From Vagococcus martis (GTDB lineage Bacteria; Bacillota; Bacilli; Lactobacillales; Vagococcaceae), in contig NZ_MVAB01000001.1 of NCBI RefSeq assembly GCF_002026305.1, forward strand, positions 1,532,001 through 1,596,000: a stretch of DNA of 64,000 nt, given 5' to 3'. Numbering within the stretch: the first letter of the stretch is position 1; each line of letters starts with the position of its first letter. This document shows positions 18,711 to 26,517 of this stretch, one piece after another. A model generated the notes under the pieces. The model was not told where the DNA came from and ran no database searches. It saw only the letters and a program-made list of their open reading frames with translations. A program made the position numbers and the translations under genes.

Positions 18711-19919
18711 AAGTTAGCCACCCTAAAATAATAAAAAAACACCATGGTAAAAATTCATGTATCATTGAAGTATCTACCCAACAACGAAAGGAATTTTTAT
18801 CATGGCGCAAATTCAGAATACCACACAAAAATTGACTTATAAACATCTTTCCTTTGAAGAAAGACAACTTATTGAAGTTTGGCATAATAGAGGTGATTCT
18901 AATAGAGCAATCGGTAAACGATTAGGTCGACACCATCAAACAATAAACAATGAGCTAAAACGTGGTACAACAACGCAAATCAAAGAAAATAAAAAGCCTA
19001 GACAACTCTATTTTGCTGAGACAGGACAAGCTAAATATATAGAAAATAGAAAGCGTTGTGGTGCTAATTCTAAGCTAGCCAGTGCTGTTGACTTTATTAA
19101 TTATGCCTGTAAACAGATTATTGATTTTAATTGGTCACCAGATGCAATTGTTGGTTTTACCAAGTCCATGAGGACCTGGAATACACCTACTGTCTCTACT
19201 AAGACACTTTATAATTATATTGATAGTGGCTTTTTACCTATTAGAAACCATCATCTCAAGATGAAGATCAGACTCTCACCTAAAAAGAAAAGAAGTCGTA
19301 AGCATAAAAAAGAACTAGGAAAATCGATTGATGAACGACCAAGTACAGTTGATGATAGAAAAAACTTTGGTCATTGGGAAATAGATAGCGTTATTGGTTC
19401 AAAATCTAAAGATGATAATGCTATACTTACTCTTGTTGAAAGAAAAACGCGTTACATGATCACTGTTGTTTTAGATGATCATACAGAAGAGTCTGTTTGT
19501 TATACTGTTAATCAATTAAAATCTGAGTTCGGACAAGTTAATTTTAGCAAGATGTTTCAATCAATTACTGCTGATAATGGTAGTGAATTTAGCTCGCTTC
19601 ATGATACTCTCCAACAAATAACGGATGTCTATTTTGCTCATCCTTATTCTTCTTGGGAACGAGGTACAAATGAAAGACATAATGGTTTATTAAGACAATT
19701 TATTCCGAAAGGAACTCCAATCTGCAACTACTCAAAACAATTCATTCAACTGGCTACTGAAAAAATTAATCTTTTACCACGTAAAATCTTAAATTATAGA
19801 CAACCAGCTACATTATTTTTAGAAGAAATTCAAAAGCTTAAAATCAAAACATGTTGGTAAGGATGGATTTTAATAGAATAACACAAAAAATTAGATGTTT
19901 TTACCTAGGTGGCTAACTT
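18711..19919. mobile_element. IS30-family insertion sequence, complete
   Basis: The left end AAGTTAGCCACC (18711-18722) and right end GGTGGCTAACTT (19908-19919) are exact inverted repeats enclosing one intact transposase gene, about 1.2 kb in all. A 14-base direct repeat, AATTCTATAAAATA, lies outside both ends (18681-18694 and 19936-19949), too far out to be a target duplication. The joined flanks contain TTAATTG and CAATTTA, so the target was partly palindromic, a known IS30-family preference. Confidence 0.9.
18802..19860 (+). CDS. IS30 family transposase
   Basis: A 352-residue transposase. The N-terminal helix-turn-helix (LSFEERQLIEVWHNRG followed by IGKRLGRHHQTINNELKRG) matches the IS30 DNA-binding region. 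The DDE residues are visible as HWEIDSVIG (D), ITADNGSEF (D) and WERGTNERHNGLLRQFIPKG (E). A GAAAGGA ribosome binding site precedes the ATG. Full length and in frame, so the element is probably active. A short inverted repeat (AAAAATTC/GAATTTTT) spans the leader and could limit read-through translation from outside promoters. Confidence 0.96.
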   Translation: MAQIQNTTQKLTYKHLSFEERQLIEVWHNRGDSNRAIGKRLGRHHQTINNELKRGTTTQIKENKKPRQLYFAETGQAKYIENRKRCGANSKLASAVDFINYACKQIIDFNWSPDAIVGFTKSMRTWNTPTVSTKTLYNYIDSGFLPIRNHHLKMKIRLSPKKKRSRKHKKELGKSIDERPSTVDDRKNFGHWEIDSVIGSKSKDDNAILTLVERKTRYMITVVLDDHTEESVCYTVNQLKSEFGQVNFSKMFQSITADNGSEFSSLHDTLQQITDVYFAHPYSSWERGTNERHNGLLRQFIPKGTPICNYSKQFIQLATEKINLLPRKILNYRQPATLFLEEIQKLKIKTCW

Positions 19920-19998
19920 AATATTGCAATTTAGAAATTCTATAAAATAATCAATATATTACTATATAGGAGTATATAAAAAAATAAAGACACAAATA

Positions 19999-20031
19999 AA
20001 AGCACGTTTATTCAAATGAACAAACGTGCCA
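19999..20031. terminator. Terminator after the 20040 gene
   Basis: GCACGTTTATTCA and TGAACAAACGTGC (20002-20029) form a near-perfect stem. On the minus strand a short TTTTATTT follows, and on the plus strand ATTGTTTTTTT, so it may also stop transcripts leaving the IS30 element. Confidence 0.75.
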
Positions 20032-20039
20032 TTGTTTTT

Positions 20040-20447
20040 TTAATTTTCTGGTATATCTGTGACAAACTCAATTGCCTCAAGTTTAAATAAATCAGTTAAC
20101 AACTCATTTACCACTTTAAACAACTCATCTTCTGACTCATAAGTTTGTTTAACTTCTTTTTCACCAGATTGCGTTTCAAAACGTAATCCTTGATAAGATT
20201 CAAAAATATTTACGGTATTCAATGTGTTTTCAAATACATCGTAATCCCCAGCTACGTCATATTCTTGACGCTCTTTGTAACCATGTTCTCTTAAAATTGG
20301 ACGTAACAAGGAAACAACATCAAGATTAGGAATGGCGGTTGTTTTTCCAGCTATCTCTACATCATAAGTCGGTGTTGCAGTTGTTGGACAAACATTACAT
20401 CCACCATGAACAATTTCTGTGGTACAATGAATGACAATTTTTTCCAT
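20040..20447 (-). CDS. Conserved hypothetical protein with N-terminal Cys pair
   Basis: A 135-residue soluble acidic protein. It has no signal peptide or membrane helix. Residues 16-20 hold GCNVC, a CxxC that could bind metal or form a disulfide. The rest alternates helix and strand (VVSLLRPILREHGYKERQEYDV, then LFKVVNELLTDLFKLEAIEFV). AGGTGAGA precedes the ATG. I do not recognise the family. Confidence 0.6.
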   Translation of the reverse strand: MEKIVIHCTTEIVHGGCNVCPTTATPTYDVEIAGKTTAIPNLDVVSLLRPILREHGYKERQEYDVAGDYDVFENTLNTVNIFESYQGLRFETQSGEKEVKQTYESEDELFKVVNELLTDLFKLEAIEFVTDIPEN

Positions 20448-20511
20448 TTTATCTCACCTTTGCTTTTTCTATGATTAATTTGTTTATATTATAACATAGT
20501 AATCTAATCTT

Positions 20512-21036
20512 CTAACGAAAAGCATATGTGATTTCTGTAATACCAAACATCATAAAGTAAAATCCTACTAAAAAGCTTAAGGTTAAAGCGGACGATACCG
20601 GATTCATTAATAACATAAACCCAACAATCACACCTAAAATATTAATAATAATAGAGAACCAATAATAACCTGTACTACTGTTTTTTAAGGCACCTGAACT
20701 AAACAAACCAACAAAAGAATCTACTAAAAACCAAACAGCAAAAACAAAAGGTAATGCAATGACACCTGCTGAGATATTAAACAATAAAAAAATTCCAACA
20801 ATTACATCAAATACCCCAACAATAATTGGCATTGTGGAAGATATTCCCGTAAACTCTCTGACTTTTTTTCTTAAAAATAATTCAAAAATCCCCTTTATAA
20901 TAGCAAACATTCCAAACACGACCACAATGGCTACTAAATTTCCTGTTGGGTCTTGAAAAGACGTAAGTGAAGCAAAAATAAATAAAATCCCTAGTAAAAA
21001 TGAAAACCAATCAAAACCATTTCGTTCATTTGACAT
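20512..21036 (-). CDS. HdeD/DUF308 family membrane protein
   Basis: A 174-residue protein of six hydrophobic helices arranged as pairs. The GxxxxIxxGIFxLF pattern occurs around residues 45-56 and 75-86. Segments such as FGMFAIIKGIFELFLRKK and GVFDVIVGIFLLFNIS are typical of HdeD-like proteins. The function of Gram-positive members is unknown; the enterobacterial namesake is linked to acid resistance. An AAGAGAGGAAGAGG ribosome binding site precedes the ATG. Confidence 0.75.
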   Translation of the reverse strand: MSNERNGFDWFSFLLGILFIFASLTSFQDPTGNLVAIVVVFGMFAIIKGIFELFLRKKVREFTGISSTMPIIVGVFDVIVGIFLLFNISAGVIALPFVFAVWFLVDSFVGLFSSGALKNSSTGYYWFSIIINILGVIVGFMLLMNPVSSALTLSFLVGFYFMMFGITEITYAFR

Positions 21037-21144
21037 AATCCTCTTCCTCTCTTAACTTCTATATTTATTATCATACTATTCTTTTGTAACTAAATTCGCA
21101 AGAAATTACACTTTCAATCTAAAAATAACATAATATATCATTAT

Positions 21145-21853
21145 TTAATCACTAATAGCCACCAATCTTATTTCTCGTACATTTGTGTACATTGATAACT
21201 CCTCGATAACATCTGCATAAGTTAATGATTTTGGTAAATCAATTGTATACACATTTTTATAATACTTTTCACCATCTATAATTTGTACTTCAAACGTCAC
21301 ATCATCTATTTTCAATATGATGAGCATCAAAATAATGATTTATAAAATCTTTCGTTTCCTTTCGATGCACATATTGAATTTCTAAATTGTTAACTTTGGA
21401 CACTGTAATAATCCTTTTAACCAAAGAAAGAGAAAACATAATTGAAAGAAAGCCTAGTATCGTAACCAAATAAAATCCCATTCCTAATCCTATACCAATT
21501 GCAGCACATGACCATAGTGAAGCTGCCGTCGTCAATCCCGTAATACGTTGTCGTGTCACAATAATCGTTCCTGCACCCAAAAAACCAATCCCACTTACAA
21601 CCTGAGCAATTAGTCTCGACTGATCAAATTTGACAATATGAGCAATATCAGGGTTTGATTTTACTAAACGAATTGCTTCTTGCGCTATTTCTTGCTGAAT
21701 TAATGCAATAATTGTCGCACCTAGACATACCAATATATGCGTCTTCATTCCTGCTGGCCGATTCTTTTGTTCTCGCTCATAGCCAATTGTCCCTCCCATG
21801 ACAATCGACAACCCTAATCTTAAAACAGTTTGAAATAATGCCAATAAAGTCAT
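21145..21853 (-). pseudogene. MgtC/SapB family membrane protein, frameshifted near the C-terminal domain
   Basis: The N-terminal 183 residues start MTLLALFQTVLRLGLS. They contain GYEREQKNRPAGMKTHILV, GIGFLGAGTIIV and TTAASLWSCAAIGIGLGMGF, the core of MgtC/SapB proteins, with four or more TM helices. The frame ends at HHIENR. A second frame, one base off, then continues with KIDDVTFEVQIIDG to VREIRLVAISD (stop at 21145), which reads as the missing small C-terminal domain of these proteins. Adding one A in the A4 run at 21309-21312 (minus strand) joins HHIE to KIDDV. This is either a real frameshift or a sequence error. GGAGGAG lies before the ATG at 21853. Confidence 0.78.
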
Positions 21854-21938
21854 TACAACTCCTCCTTTTTTCTGATAACTTTATTATACCATTGGCACAT
21901 TTTTATCTTCACTGTATACCATACCAATAACAATGATT

Positions 21939-22676
21939 TTACATTCGCTCTTTTACACCAGTTTTTATAAGAAACCAATTCATTGGATATGCTGTACAAA
22001 AACCTACTAACATAGCAATCTGCATCATAAACCAAAAAACTGGACTTGTTGGGGGAATCGCTCCTCCAAAACAATGAGGAAATACAACTAATTGACATAA
22101 TGATACCGTAATATACATTCCGATTTGCCAACAAGATAAAGACAATGTGTCTGCTTTTATAGCCGCTAAAATCCCCTCTTTTCTAGACAAATGCTTCATA
22201 GGCACAATAGCAAAATATTGAAACATAATGCCGATACAAAGTGCAAGAATAAAGGCTAAAACAAATCCAGAGAATAATTTTTGAGAGAAAATAGTAGGAT
22301 AGCCACCAAAAATATAGAGTGTTGGAAAAAAATATAAAAGCCATTCTATCATCAAGTCAGCTAAACTGCATCCAGCTCCACAATGACATGTTCCAATAAA
22401 AACAGACACAGCCATCGGTTTTGGGTTCATTGAATTTTCCATGTTCATCGAACCATCCATTACCATCTCATGTGATGAGTTATTTTCACCCCACTTTTTG
22501 TAAGCTATAACCCATATAATTGAACCAAATAAAGCTGTTAATGGCCAAACAAGAGTCATTATTTTCATTTGTTGTGGATGTTTGATGATATCACATACAA
22601 TATAAATAAAACAGATACTTGCGAGTATGATACTAACCCACGATAAAGCTGTTAACCAATAGGGTATAGTTAACAT
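21939..22676 (-). CDS. DUF4396 domain membrane protein
   Basis: About 245 residues with six hydrophobic helices. A His/Met-rich loop (NSSHEMVMDGSMNMENSMNPKP) precedes the conserved GTCHCGAGCSLADLMIEW segment, followed by FQYFAIVPMKHLSRKEG and AYPMNWFLIKTGVKERM. These are hallmarks of DUF4396 proteins; the Cys/His/Met residues suggest metal (perhaps copper) handling, but no function is established. The longer frame to 22772 is rejected because AAGGAGG sits seven bases before the ATG at 22676. Confidence 0.82.
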   Translation of the reverse strand: MLTIPYWLTALSWVSIILASICFIYIVCDIIKHPQQMKIMTLVWPLTALFGSIIWVIAYKKWGENNSSHEMVMDGSMNMENSMNPKPMAVSVFIGTCHCGAGCSLADLMIEWLLYFFPTLYIFGGYPTIFSQKLFSGFVLAFILALCIGIMFQYFAIVPMKHLSRKEGILAAIKADTLSLSCWQIGMYITVSLCQLVVFPHCFGGAIPPTSPVFWFMMQIAMLVGFCTAYPMNWFLIKTGVKERM

Positions 22677-22841
22677 AATGATACCTCCTTCTAATGAATT
22701 ATGTTCAGTATAGAGGCTTACCTCGAAAAAAATGTGATCTTCCAATGACTTTAATCTTAAAAATGACAACATCTTATTTTTAATTACTCTAATCTGTTTT
22801 ATAATAAATCTTAGTCATTTTACTGACATAAAGGAGAAAAT

Positions 22842-23894
22842 ATGAAAAAGATATTAAACATAATCGTTGGAGTTATGGTGAGTTCGTTAATTATTATATT
22901 GTTATTTATTGGTTATCTCACTGTAAATGAATACAAACCTAAAAAAATGGAAGATTTAACCATTACGAATGGAAAAAAAGAGTTAATAAAGCACCATGAT
23001 ATTTCATTGTTAACACTAAATATTGGTTATGGGGGCTTATCTAACTCCGAAGATTTTTTTATGGATGGTGGAAAAACGGTTCAACCAAAATCAAGTGAGT
23101 TTATAAAACAAAACTTAACTGGTATTATAAACATGTTAAAAGAGCATCCTTCTGATATTTATCTTTTACAAGAAGTCGATATTAATTCAAAACGCTCATA
23201 TTATATAAATCAAAAAAGTATATTGTCAACATCACTTCATATGCCTAGTGTTTTTGCTTACAATTTCAATGTTCCCTATGTTCCCTTTCCCTTACCTCCA
23301 ATTGGCAAAGTAGAAAGTGGTATAGCGACTATGACTAACTTAAATATGAATGAAGCCAAACGTATCGCATTACCAAATCCTTTTCCATGGCCAATCAGCC
23401 TAGCTAATTTAAAACGTGCATTGCTTGAAACAAGATTTCCTATTAAGGATAGCAAAAAAGAATTAGTTGTTTTTAATTTACATTTGGATGCCTATGATGA
23501 CGGACAAGGGAAGATCGAACAAAGTAAATTACTAAAAAAAATGATTGAAACAGAATATAACAAAGGTAATTATGTCATTGCCGGGGGAGATTTTAATCAA
23601 GTCTTTGATGGAAGTCATCCCTTTCCAAACACAGGACAGAATGGATGGAAACCTGGGAGTATTAGTTCAACTGATATCCCTGACCATTTCTCTTTTTCAT
23701 ATGATGATACCCATCCATCAGTCAGAGTATTAAACCATGCTTTTACTGGTAATTATGAATCCTCTCAAGTCTATGTGATTGATGGCTTTATCGTTTCAGA
23801 TAATATCAAAGTTAAACGAACGAATAGTTTTGACTACAACTTCAAATACACTGATCATCACCCTGTACAAACCATTATTCATTTACAAGATTAG
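22842..23894 (+). CDS. Endonuclease/exonuclease/phosphatase family protein, membrane anchored
   Basis: A 350-residue protein with an N-terminal transmembrane helix (about 4-26), then an EEP fold on the outer face. Catalytic motifs are visible: LTLNIGYGG near residue 57, LLQEVD near 108, VVFNLHLDAYDDG near 207, AGGDFNQ near 246 and YTDHHPV near 340. The residues for metal binding and catalysis (N, E, D/H, D/N, DH) are present. The substrate is unknown; members act on nucleic acids, phosphoinositides or sphingomyelin. AAAGGAG precedes the ATG, and a TATAAT lies at 22800-22805. Confidence 0.85.
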   Translation: MKKILNIIVGVMVSSLIIILLFIGYLTVNEYKPKKMEDLTITNGKKELIKHHDISLLTLNIGYGGLSNSEDFFMDGGKTVQPKSSEFIKQNLTGIINMLKEHPSDIYLLQEVDINSKRSYYINQKSILSTSLHMPSVFAYNFNVPYVPFPLPPIGKVESGIATMTNLNMNEAKRIALPNPFPWPISLANLKRALLETRFPIKDSKKELVVFNLHLDAYDDGQGKIEQSKLLKKMIETEYNKGNYVIAGGDFNQVFDGSHPFPNTGQNGWKPGSISSTDIPDHFSFSYDDTHPSVRVLNHAFTGNYESSQVYVIDGFIVSDNIKVKRTNSFDYNFKYTDHHPVQTIIHLQD

Positions 23895-23905
23895 TGTTAC
23901 TATTA

Positions 23906-23968
23906 TCTATAGCTGTAAAATTTCTACTGTCGGTAAATTGTGTTACCAACAGTAGAAATTATAGAGCC
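23906..23968 (-). mobile_element. Terminal remnant of an ISL3-type element
   Basis: Read on the minus strand from 23968, the sequence begins GGCTCTATAATTT, identical over 13 bases to the left end of the ISL3-type element at 37554. A hairpin follows (TTTCTACTGT and ACAGTAGAAA arms), a structure also seen at the other ISL3 ends here. No transposase remains. Confidence 0.6.
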
Positions 23969-24047
23969 AAAAAAGATGATAAATCTGAGATTGCTCTCAC
24001 GTTTATCATCTTATAAATTTAACTCATCAGTCCAATTTAACAGAGCC
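23969..24047 (+). mobile_element. Right-end remnant of an ISL3-type element
   Basis: This stretch closely matches 39001-39079, the right end of the element at 37554-39079. Both start with an AAAAAGATGATAAAT...TCATCTTA hairpin and run into AAATTTAACTCATCAGTCCAATTT and a terminal GAGCC. It is a truncated fossil end, abutting the other remnant. Confidence 0.78.
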
Positions 24048-24074
24048 ATTTTTTAAATGAATAATTTAATAACT

Positions 24075-25087
24075 TTATTTAAATTTATACTTTTTTAAAA
24101 TAAAATACAAAATACTTGTTAATAAGAAAAATACTATTACTATATAAACCATTATTATAAATTTATTATTACTATCTTCTTTGTTACTTTCAACTATACT
24201 ATCCATATCATCTGTTTCTTTAGAATCCAGTTTAATTTTACTAGTAAACTTCCAATTTTTTTTCCCGTTAGTTATAGTTGTAGTAGTAATATAGTTTCCA
24301 TCATCTAAGTTAGCCTTGTCAAACATAGGTATCTCTATATCTGAATTAGGTGCCATAGTGTACTTATCAACAGAAAAGGTATCTAATACTTTATCTGATC
24401 CTTCCTTTTTTAAAGTACTTTCTATTTTAATATTATTTACTATTTTTGCAACATCATTTCTAAAACTAACATTAATATAATTATTTTTCACAAAGCTGTC
24501 ATTATCTTTAAACCTAGTACTCAGTTCCTTATTGTTTTCTTTCAAAGATATAGTGTAAACATACGAATACTCGTTATCTATTGAAACAGATTCATTACTT
24601 ACGTGGCTAGAAGTATTTTTTTTTGTTCCTGTAATTTTACAGCACCTAAAATAATACCGTCAAACTCTTTTTTAGGCAAATTAAGTTTGATTTCTAATTT
24701 TTTAGATTCATACGGTTTTAATTCAATTGATTTAGGTACATCTACAATATCAGTTAGTTTTAAAACATCTTCTTCTTTTATTTTAGTAGGTACTGTATAA
24801 TTCAAGATTCCAGATGAACTGGTCGATGCATTTTGAACAGAAACATCTACCTTTAATGATTTATTCGTTTCATTTTTGACATTTGTTATTAAGGTTTGTT
24901 TACTATCTGGTTTTACTTCTAAGTCAAAATATGTGGCCTCTTTATCAATTTGATTTTTAGGTATTTCATTATAATATGAAAATTTTAGTTCATTAGACAC
25001 ACTGTCTTCATTTAAAGCATTAACACTAATCTCTAAAGTTATTAACATAAAATATATAATAAAGATAGAAAGCACTATTTTTTTCAT
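24075..25087 (-). pseudogene. DUF916/DUF3324 WxL-cluster protein, split by an A9 tract
   Basis: The upstream half (25087-24599) has a signal peptide, an NEIPKNQIDKEATYFDLEVKP segment and LNLPKKEFDGIILGAVKLQEQ. It ends QEQKKILLAT. The downstream half (open to 24075) has MAPNSDIEIPMFDKANLDDGNY, a hydrophobic helix and a KKYKFK tail. Together they equal the intact paralogue at 26518-27561: a DUF916 domain, a DUF3324 domain and a C-terminal anchor. The frames join if the A9 run at 24616-24624 (minus strand) becomes A10, reading QEQKKNTSSHV. Slippage, phase variation or assembly error could explain it. CscA-type proteins are thought to bind WxL partners and peptidoglycan. Confidence 0.8.
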
Positions 25088-25107
25088 TTTTTACACTCTT
25101 TCATCAA

Positions 25108-25842
25108 TTAATTTCGTATTGATAGCTTAGATGATATTTTTCCTTTAACTGAATCTCTAGGTATAAAGCCAAAATCCCTGCTATCAACAGTACTATTTCG
25201 ATTATCTCCTAAAACAAAATAATAGTCACTTGGCACCTCGTCTTTACCAACTACTTCTTGTAAACTAAAGTCTTCAGTAAGTATCATCGGCTCCATCATT
25301 TTCTTTTTATTATTTAAATACGGTTCATTTATATTTACATTGTTCACATATAATTCATCATCTTTATATTTTATTTTATCTGTAGGCATACCAATTACCC
25401 TTCTAACTAGATATTCATTAGGCCTATTGGGATTTCTAAAATAAATCAAATCAAAACGTTTTATAGAAGCATGCTTATCTATAATTAATATGTCATTATT
25501 ACGAATATTAGGCGTCATAGAATAACCATCCATATATCCAATTGAGAAGAAAAATTGAAAAGAAACAATCACCGTAATAAATGCAATACTCATAGATATA
25601 CTAAAGACTTTTATGTCAAATAGTTTAAAAAAAGTTGTATTCTTTTTATTCTTTTTATTCTTTTTATTCTTTTTATTCTTTTTATTCTTTTTATTCTTTT
25701 TATTCTTTTTATTCTTTTTATTCTTTTTATTCTTTTTATTCTTTTTATTCTTTTTGATTAATACCTTTTTGGATTTCTTTTCGTACATGTCGAGTAAATT
25801 ATTTATCATATTAAATTTAAAAAAAGTCATTAAGTTCACCAA
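25108..25842 (-). CDS. Signal peptidase I-like protein with Lys-Lys-Asn repeat and Arg at the catalytic Lys site
   Basis: A 244-residue type I signal peptidase homologue. A cytoplasmic N-terminus carries 13 consecutive KKN triplets, then a TM helix (SISMSIAFITVIVSFQFFF). The protease boxes follow: GYSMTP with the nucleophile serine, RFDLIYF, YLVRRVIGMPTD, and VLGDNRNSTVDSRDFG. The box that normally reads V-K-R-V-I-G-x-P-G-D has Arg (AGA) for the general-base Lys, and Thr for the Gly. It may be inactive, altered, or a chaperone-like relative, as proposed for pilus SipA proteins. It lies inside the WxL operon. The start is uncertain (TTG at 25842, ATG at 25830 or later). Confidence 0.82.
   Translation of the reverse strand: MVNLMTFFKFNMINNLLDMYEKKSKKVLIKKNKKNKKNKKNKKNKKNKKNKKNKKNKKNKKNKKNKKNTTFFKLFDIKVFSISMSIAFITVIVSFQFFFSIGYMDGYSMTPNIRNNDILIIDKHASIKRFDLIYFRNPNRPNEYLVRRVIGMPTDKIKYKDDELYVNNVNINEPYLNNKKKMMEPMILTEDFSLQEVVGKDEVPSDYYFVLGDNRNSTVDSRDFGFIPRDSVKGKISSKLSIRN
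25639..25755 (-). repeat. 13 perfect tandem copies of a 9-bp unit inside the signal peptidase gene
   Basis: On the plus strand the unit ATTCTTTTT repeats 13 times without error. On the coding strand it is AAAAAGAAT, one Lys-Lys-Asn triplet per copy. Copy-number change would keep the reading frame and alter the length of the basic cytoplasmic tail. Confidence 0.97.
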
Positions 25843-25855
25843 ATATTTTTATACA

Positions 25856-26499
25856 TTATTTTTTTTGCTTTAATGAGTCCTCATTAATCTTATAATACTC
25901 TAGTGCTTGTTTCTGGACAGATTTTATATTTTTTATATCCTCTTGGTACTCCCCTATATTACTTTTTATATTATTAAAATTTTCAGCGGCAACGTTGACA
26001 CCAAATTGACCTAATCTAGAGTAATATCTATTTAATAATACTTGAGATTCTTTTGTTCCTCTATCACTTCCACTTTTAGAAGAATAAGTAGATATTTTTA
26101 GGGCTAATGAATGAATATTTTCTTCCGTTTTTTTAGAGTCATCTTTTTCTGCTACTTTAAGCTGTTCCTCTACTTGATTTAACAAATAATAACCAAAAAC
26201 TAAATTATCCATATCTTCATCTTGCAAATTAGTCGACTGATACCACTTTAAATAAAAAGTTGATCCTCCCACTATAATTATCCCAATAATTGAAAGAAAG
26301 ACTCTACGTATATATATTTTTTTTATTTTAGTAATATTGTTTAGTTCTCTCTTTACTTTCTTATTCTTTCTTTTTATATTTTTTAATTTCTTTATTTTTC
26401 CAGATAAAATCAGATTTCTGAAAAAAATACAAAAAAACTAATAAATAGTAAAATAGTGATTGAAAAACCAATAATCAGCAACCAATCAAATAAAGTCAT
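25856..26499 (-). CDS. Two-TM WxL-cluster protein, frame broken at a T7 tract
   Basis: The intact part (25856-26272, GTG) codes for MGGSTFYLKWYQS and a long helical region ending SLKQKK. Its frame is open further upstream but holds no start codon. Upstream, ATG at 26499, with AAAGGGTG before it, starts MTLFDWLLIIGFSITILL and stops at 26410. Adding one base to the T7 run at 26421-26427 (minus strand) fuses the two into one protein: an N-terminal TM helix, a very basic stretch (LSGKIKKLKNIKRKNKK), a second TM helix near GIIIVGGSTF, and an extracellular helical domain. It lies 19 bases after the DUF916 gene. I do not recognise the family. Confidence 0.6.
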
Positions 26500-26517
26500 A
26501 TTAATTACACCCTTTTA

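Noticed and set aside
22677-22772. N-terminal extension of the DUF4396 protein
   Set aside because: AAGGAGG is ideally placed for the internal ATG at 22676, and the extension is hydrophilic and unlike the family.
25639-25755. Regular repeat considered as a CRISPR-like array
   Set aside because: The unit is only 9 bases, with no spacers, and lies inside a coding frame.
25613-25873. Plus-strand ORF with repeated Phe-Leu-Phe-Phe triplets opposite the signal peptidase
   Set aside because: It is the complement of the KKN repeat. It has no ribosome binding site, and the minus-strand frame holds clear signal peptidase motifs.
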